A DNA stretch of 64,000 nucleotides, taken from assembly GCA_028023455.1 (NCBI GenBank), contig JAQFVV010012405.1:7607291-7671290 (forward strand), given 5' to 3'. Under the pieces are notes generated by a model, which did not search any database, was not told the DNA's origin, and saw only the letters and a list, made by a program, of their open reading frames with translations. Numbering within the stretch: position 1 is the first letter of the stretch; the number at the start of each line of letters is the position of its first letter. Shown here in pieces: positions 60,846 through 64,000 of this stretch. Both the position numbers and the translations under genes were made by a program. The stretch is from Epiperipatus broadwayi (taxonomy: Eukaryota > Onychophora > Udeonychophora > Euonychophora > Peripatidae).

Positions 60846-61630
60846 ACTGAAACACACAAACTTATTATATACCTGTGTCTATATATGTAATATATAGGGT
60901 ATATGAGCACAGACTTTCACATGACCCACCACTCTCCACACCATCTCATAACACTGATACACTTGAACACATATATGTTGAAAAGATAAATAATCACCAA
61001 TATACGTATTTCATGCTAAACCAGCAACCATCAGTTGGTCCAGATTACCATCTCTACACATATATGCTATAAGTGCTCAGATATATATTTTAAGATAGCC
61101 AATTCTTATGTGGAGAGTGGTGGGTCATGTGAAAGTCTGTGCTCATATATCCTATATATTGCATATATAGACACAGGTATATAATAAGCCTGTGTGTTTT
61201 AGTTATTACATAGTAGAGATGTCTGCCCATCCCTTTGTATATGTATTAAATGGATTATGTCCTATACATGAGGGGTCAGATTGACCTTAGGTCAACATGG
61301 GTGTGACAAGAATCTCGGCCTCAGGATGGCCTTTGAGCATTCCATCATCAGATTTTCAATTGGATGGACGGTTGAAGAGTTGGAGTGTGGAGCAGATTGA
61401 AGCTTGTCCATTAAAGTATGAGAATTGGCTATCTTAATATATGTCTGAGCACTTATAGCATATATGTGTAGAGATGGTAATCTGGACCAAGTGATGATTG
61501 CTGGTTTAGTATGAAATACGCATATTGGTGATTATTTATCTTTTCAACATATATGTGTTCAAGTGTATCAGTGTTATGAGATAGTGTGGAGAGTGGTGAG
61601 TCGTGTGAAAGTCTGTGCTCATATACCCTA
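60846..61630. mobile_element. Family A nested palindrome in the thrombospondin intron, 15-bp duplication
   Basis: Outer ends GGGTATATGAGCAC (60897) and GTGCTCATATACCC (ending 61628) are exact inverses. Inside, the segment 61111-61207 is an inverted copy of 60846-60940, so one end is present three times, in alternating senses. The whole is flanked by AATATGTTATTTCTA at 60831-60845 and 61631-61645. Both ribozyme copies have one core change (CTGATGG on the left, GTGATGA on the right). It lies about 600 bases upstream of the exon at 60159. Confidence 0.7.
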
Positions 61631-61645
61631 AATATGTTATTTCTA

Positions 61646-63149
61646 TAACTATTATCCTAAAAGTAATATGGCCTTTTTGTTTAAATTTTGTAAGATTTAT
61701 GAGTATAAAGCATTAGTTAGAAATATTGGCAAGTGATTTAGATGACAAAAATTTGATAGACAGAGGCATTACTAGATTACTACAAACAGCAAGGGGAAAA
61801 CAATCTAGGACTCAATTAAGTTTCAACTAGCATATAGTTTTTTTTTTAAAAAAAAAAACTGAACTTTGAAGCTACAAATATAAAAGTAATTATTAAAGAA
61901 TTCCCAAAAAACATAAAGTCTTAGGAAAGGTTTTCAGAAACTACAACCCCATCCACTAAAAAAAAATAAGATAGAATTTGAGGAGATTACTGAAAATATC
62001 AAAAGTTGGTGAACACACACTCTCCAAGATATAACATCGGATAGCACCATTAAAATTATGTTCGATATTAATCAAATAGTCTATTTATATAATTTTGATA
62101 TAAAATTGTTATATTAAAATTATTACATTCTTCATTAGTAGGTTACATCAATTTATTTATTTACCGTATGGATTTTTTTTATATAGTAAAGTTAATTATT
62201 TAATAATTATCGTAAAGGTATATGTAGCGATTCCAACGAGGAGTCAGAATCGATAGTGTCTTTATTAAATCTTACATTTTGCCGTTACTGCTGTAGATTT
62301 TATAGTCATTAGCAAGGTACCCATATCTACATTTGATTTAGCATATAATTAAATCTAAAAACTTTATACGATAAAACTAATGATAAGCTCGAACACTTAT
62401 CTGCAATATGTTTTAAGCTATTTATTAACCGATATTATAAATTGTTCTAATATCTAATTTGATAATAAAAATGTAATTATATAGATGAACATATTTATTG
62501 CATTTATTTTTTTAATCAAGAGAAAAAAATAAAGTGTAAAATAACTTTAATATATTTATCTAAATGCATTATTATGAGGGAGGGAGTGGGTGTGGCAATA
62601 TCAATGCTCTTTACCCGTGACTGCAGCTGGAAGTAGTTAAAATTGGATTAATTTAAACAATAATAATAATGAAGATAATTGTTGAAATCAAAACTGATAA
62701 TAAATGACTGGTTAAAAAAACAACAATATTTTAAATGTTTTGTTTTTAAAATGAAACCAATATATAAATAAACCAAAAATAAAATAATTTATATGTGTGT
62801 ATTCAGGCTCTAGACTAGACAATCGTGCAAAGAGATAAATATGGAGACGCTCAATATTTTAGAGCATGTAGAATTGCAGATTCTGTAATTGACCATGTAC
62901 CATAGATCAGCTCTATCACTTCAGTCAAGCAAACTTATAAACTTCGAAGTAATAAAGCCAATGGAATATTATTATTACTAGTAAGCCATCATCAGTTATA
63001 AATTCTACTTTTGGTTTCAATACACTGATCAAGTGATGGCTAAATTCAACGGCATATCAGTAAAACAATATATAACTGTCTTTACAAATGCATAACCTAT
63101 TCTTTCAAAAGCAGTTTTCTGTACTTTACATCATAGCTATTACTTAAAT
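61646..63149 (-). other. Upstream intron of the thrombospondin gene, no recognised feature
   Basis: AT-rich. Includes T9/A9 back to back at 61840 and GTAGCGATTCCAACGAGG near 62223, slightly less AT-rich. No exon with type 3 repeats was seen between 60267 and the window end. Confidence 0.4.
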
Positions 63150-63385
63150 ATAAGCATAATGTGTATACTTAAACTTGATGTAATTAGAGGGTATTTGAAC
63201 CCAGACTTTCAAGTTCCTTTCTGTCATTGACTCCATATTATATAACCAACATATATAACTACACACATGCAGAAAAGACAAATGATCTCCAATATTCATA
63301 TTCCATGCTAAATTAGCACTCATTCGTTGGTCCAGATCATCATCTACCACACACACATATAGTCAGTGCTCACATTATATTATGT
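63150..63385. mobile_element. Family A fragment, single arm
   Basis: From ATACTTAAACTTGATG through GGTATTTGAACCC to TCAGTGCTCAC. The ribozyme region on the minus strand has CGAATGA and GGAA, so two core positions are changed. Confidence 0.6.
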
Positions 63386-63394
63386 TTCAACTGT

Positions 63395-63565
63395 CCTGCA
63401 GTTTTTATCAGAACCACTTCTATACACATATAATCTGACAGTCAAAACATCAGATTGTGTGTGTATAGGGGTGGATCTAAGAAAGGCTGCAGGACAGTCA
63501 AAGTGTCAGATTGTACACACATATATACAATAAATTTTTTTTTTGCTAAAAGTGTTTGAAGTAAG
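63395..63565. mobile_element. Family C-like inverted element
   Basis: ACTGTCCTGCAG at 63390 and CTGCAGGACAGTC near 63488 are inverted, as are TCTATACACAT and TGTGTATAGG. It ends in ATACAATAAATTTTTTTTTT and AAAGTGTTTGAAGT. The loop CAGGA closed by GGCTG/CAGTC matches the hairpin of family C. Confidence 0.5.
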
Positions 63566-63806
63566 CTGAACAAATTGTATTTATATTGAATTCAGTATTC
63601 TCAATGTATCAATAAAATCATCAGCCACAGTTTTTAATAATCCATGATTTGATAAAGTTAGACATTTTTACATTTCTAAAGAAATTTATAAAATTATGGT
63701 TTTTATCATGAATAATATCTCAATTATGCTTTTGTAAGCCAATACTTTACTGTATTTTACACAGCATTACTCTATTCTTTTTGTTTATTTTTCTTAACAT
63801 TTAAAT

Positions 63807-63939
63807 TGTAATACATTAAAGATCAGTCTTCTCAAGCTATTGTGCATGCACTCCAAAAATCGCATGCGCAATAGCTTGAGAAGGCTGATCTTTAATGTAT
63901 TACAATTTATAAACATAGCGCTATAAAAATAAATGCTTA
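63807..63939. mobile_element. Small snap-back insertion with 13-bp duplication
   Basis: Arms of about 47 bases (63803-63850 and 63862-63909) are inverted copies with about two differences, around a 11-base loop. They include TCTCAAGCTATTG and its inverse. Flanks TTAACATTTAAAT at 63794-63806 and 63940-63952 are identical. A short unpaired tail with ATAGCGCTATAAAAATAAATG follows the right arm. No family name can be given. Confidence 0.65.
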
Positions 63940-64000
63940 TTAACATTTAAATGTGTATAGTTTAAAAACTTAGTTGTATCTTATGTAATACACTTACATT

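Overview
This window is AT-rich DNA from an invertebrate animal. It carries almost no protein-coding sequence and a dense load of decayed mobile elements. Evidence for an animal genome: one spliced exon of a thrombospondin-type extracellular protein with canonical splice sites, several non-LTR retrotransposons of RTE type, tRNA-derived retroposons with A-rich tails, and a solo LTR. I cannot name the phylum from sequence alone. No bacterial operons, rRNA genes or CRISPR arrays are seen, and nearly all open frames longer than 60 codons are chance frames or transposon relics.

Host gene: a 108-bp exon at 60159-60266 (minus strand) encodes thrombospondin type 3 calcium-binding repeats and ends in a GTAAGT donor. 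Later exons must lie at lower coordinates, yet none was recognised in the 60 kb that follow. Most or all of the window may therefore be one very long intron.

Layout: 1-6 kb holds an inverted repeat (family A), an RTE 3' end and two direct duplications. 6-9 kb holds two palindromic family B elements, one with ~314-bp arms. 9-14 kb is RTE debris, a family A copy and some less AT-rich islands. 15-22 kb has a tandem/inverted element (family C), a B/A chimera, tRNA-like retroposons and a small B element. 21.9-24.5 kb is a decayed RTE LINE (minus). 26.6-27.6 and 32.6-33.5 kb are 3' parts of LINEs with a C-terminal zinc knuckle. 34-40 kb has A and B elements and a 1.3-kb element with terminal inverted repeats and a 10-bp target duplication. 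41-46 kb is a decayed RTE LINE (plus) and a 1.6-kb inverted-repeat element. 47.0-47.6 kb is a solo LTR. 52-54 kb is a tRNA-like retroposon and a degenerate long-period array. 55-64 kb has more RTE, A, C and E relics around the thrombospondin exon.

Most notable: families A, B and probably C are palindromic retroposons of differing arm length, flanked by 9-15 bp direct repeats, and they carry hammerhead-ribozyme motifs. In A the core CTGATGA and GAAA surround a paired stem II; in B the parts occur in hammerhead order with stem I, a very short stem III and a GTC cleavage triplet. This recalls the hammerheads of Penelope-like elements and retrozymes, but no Penelope reverse transcriptase was seen here.
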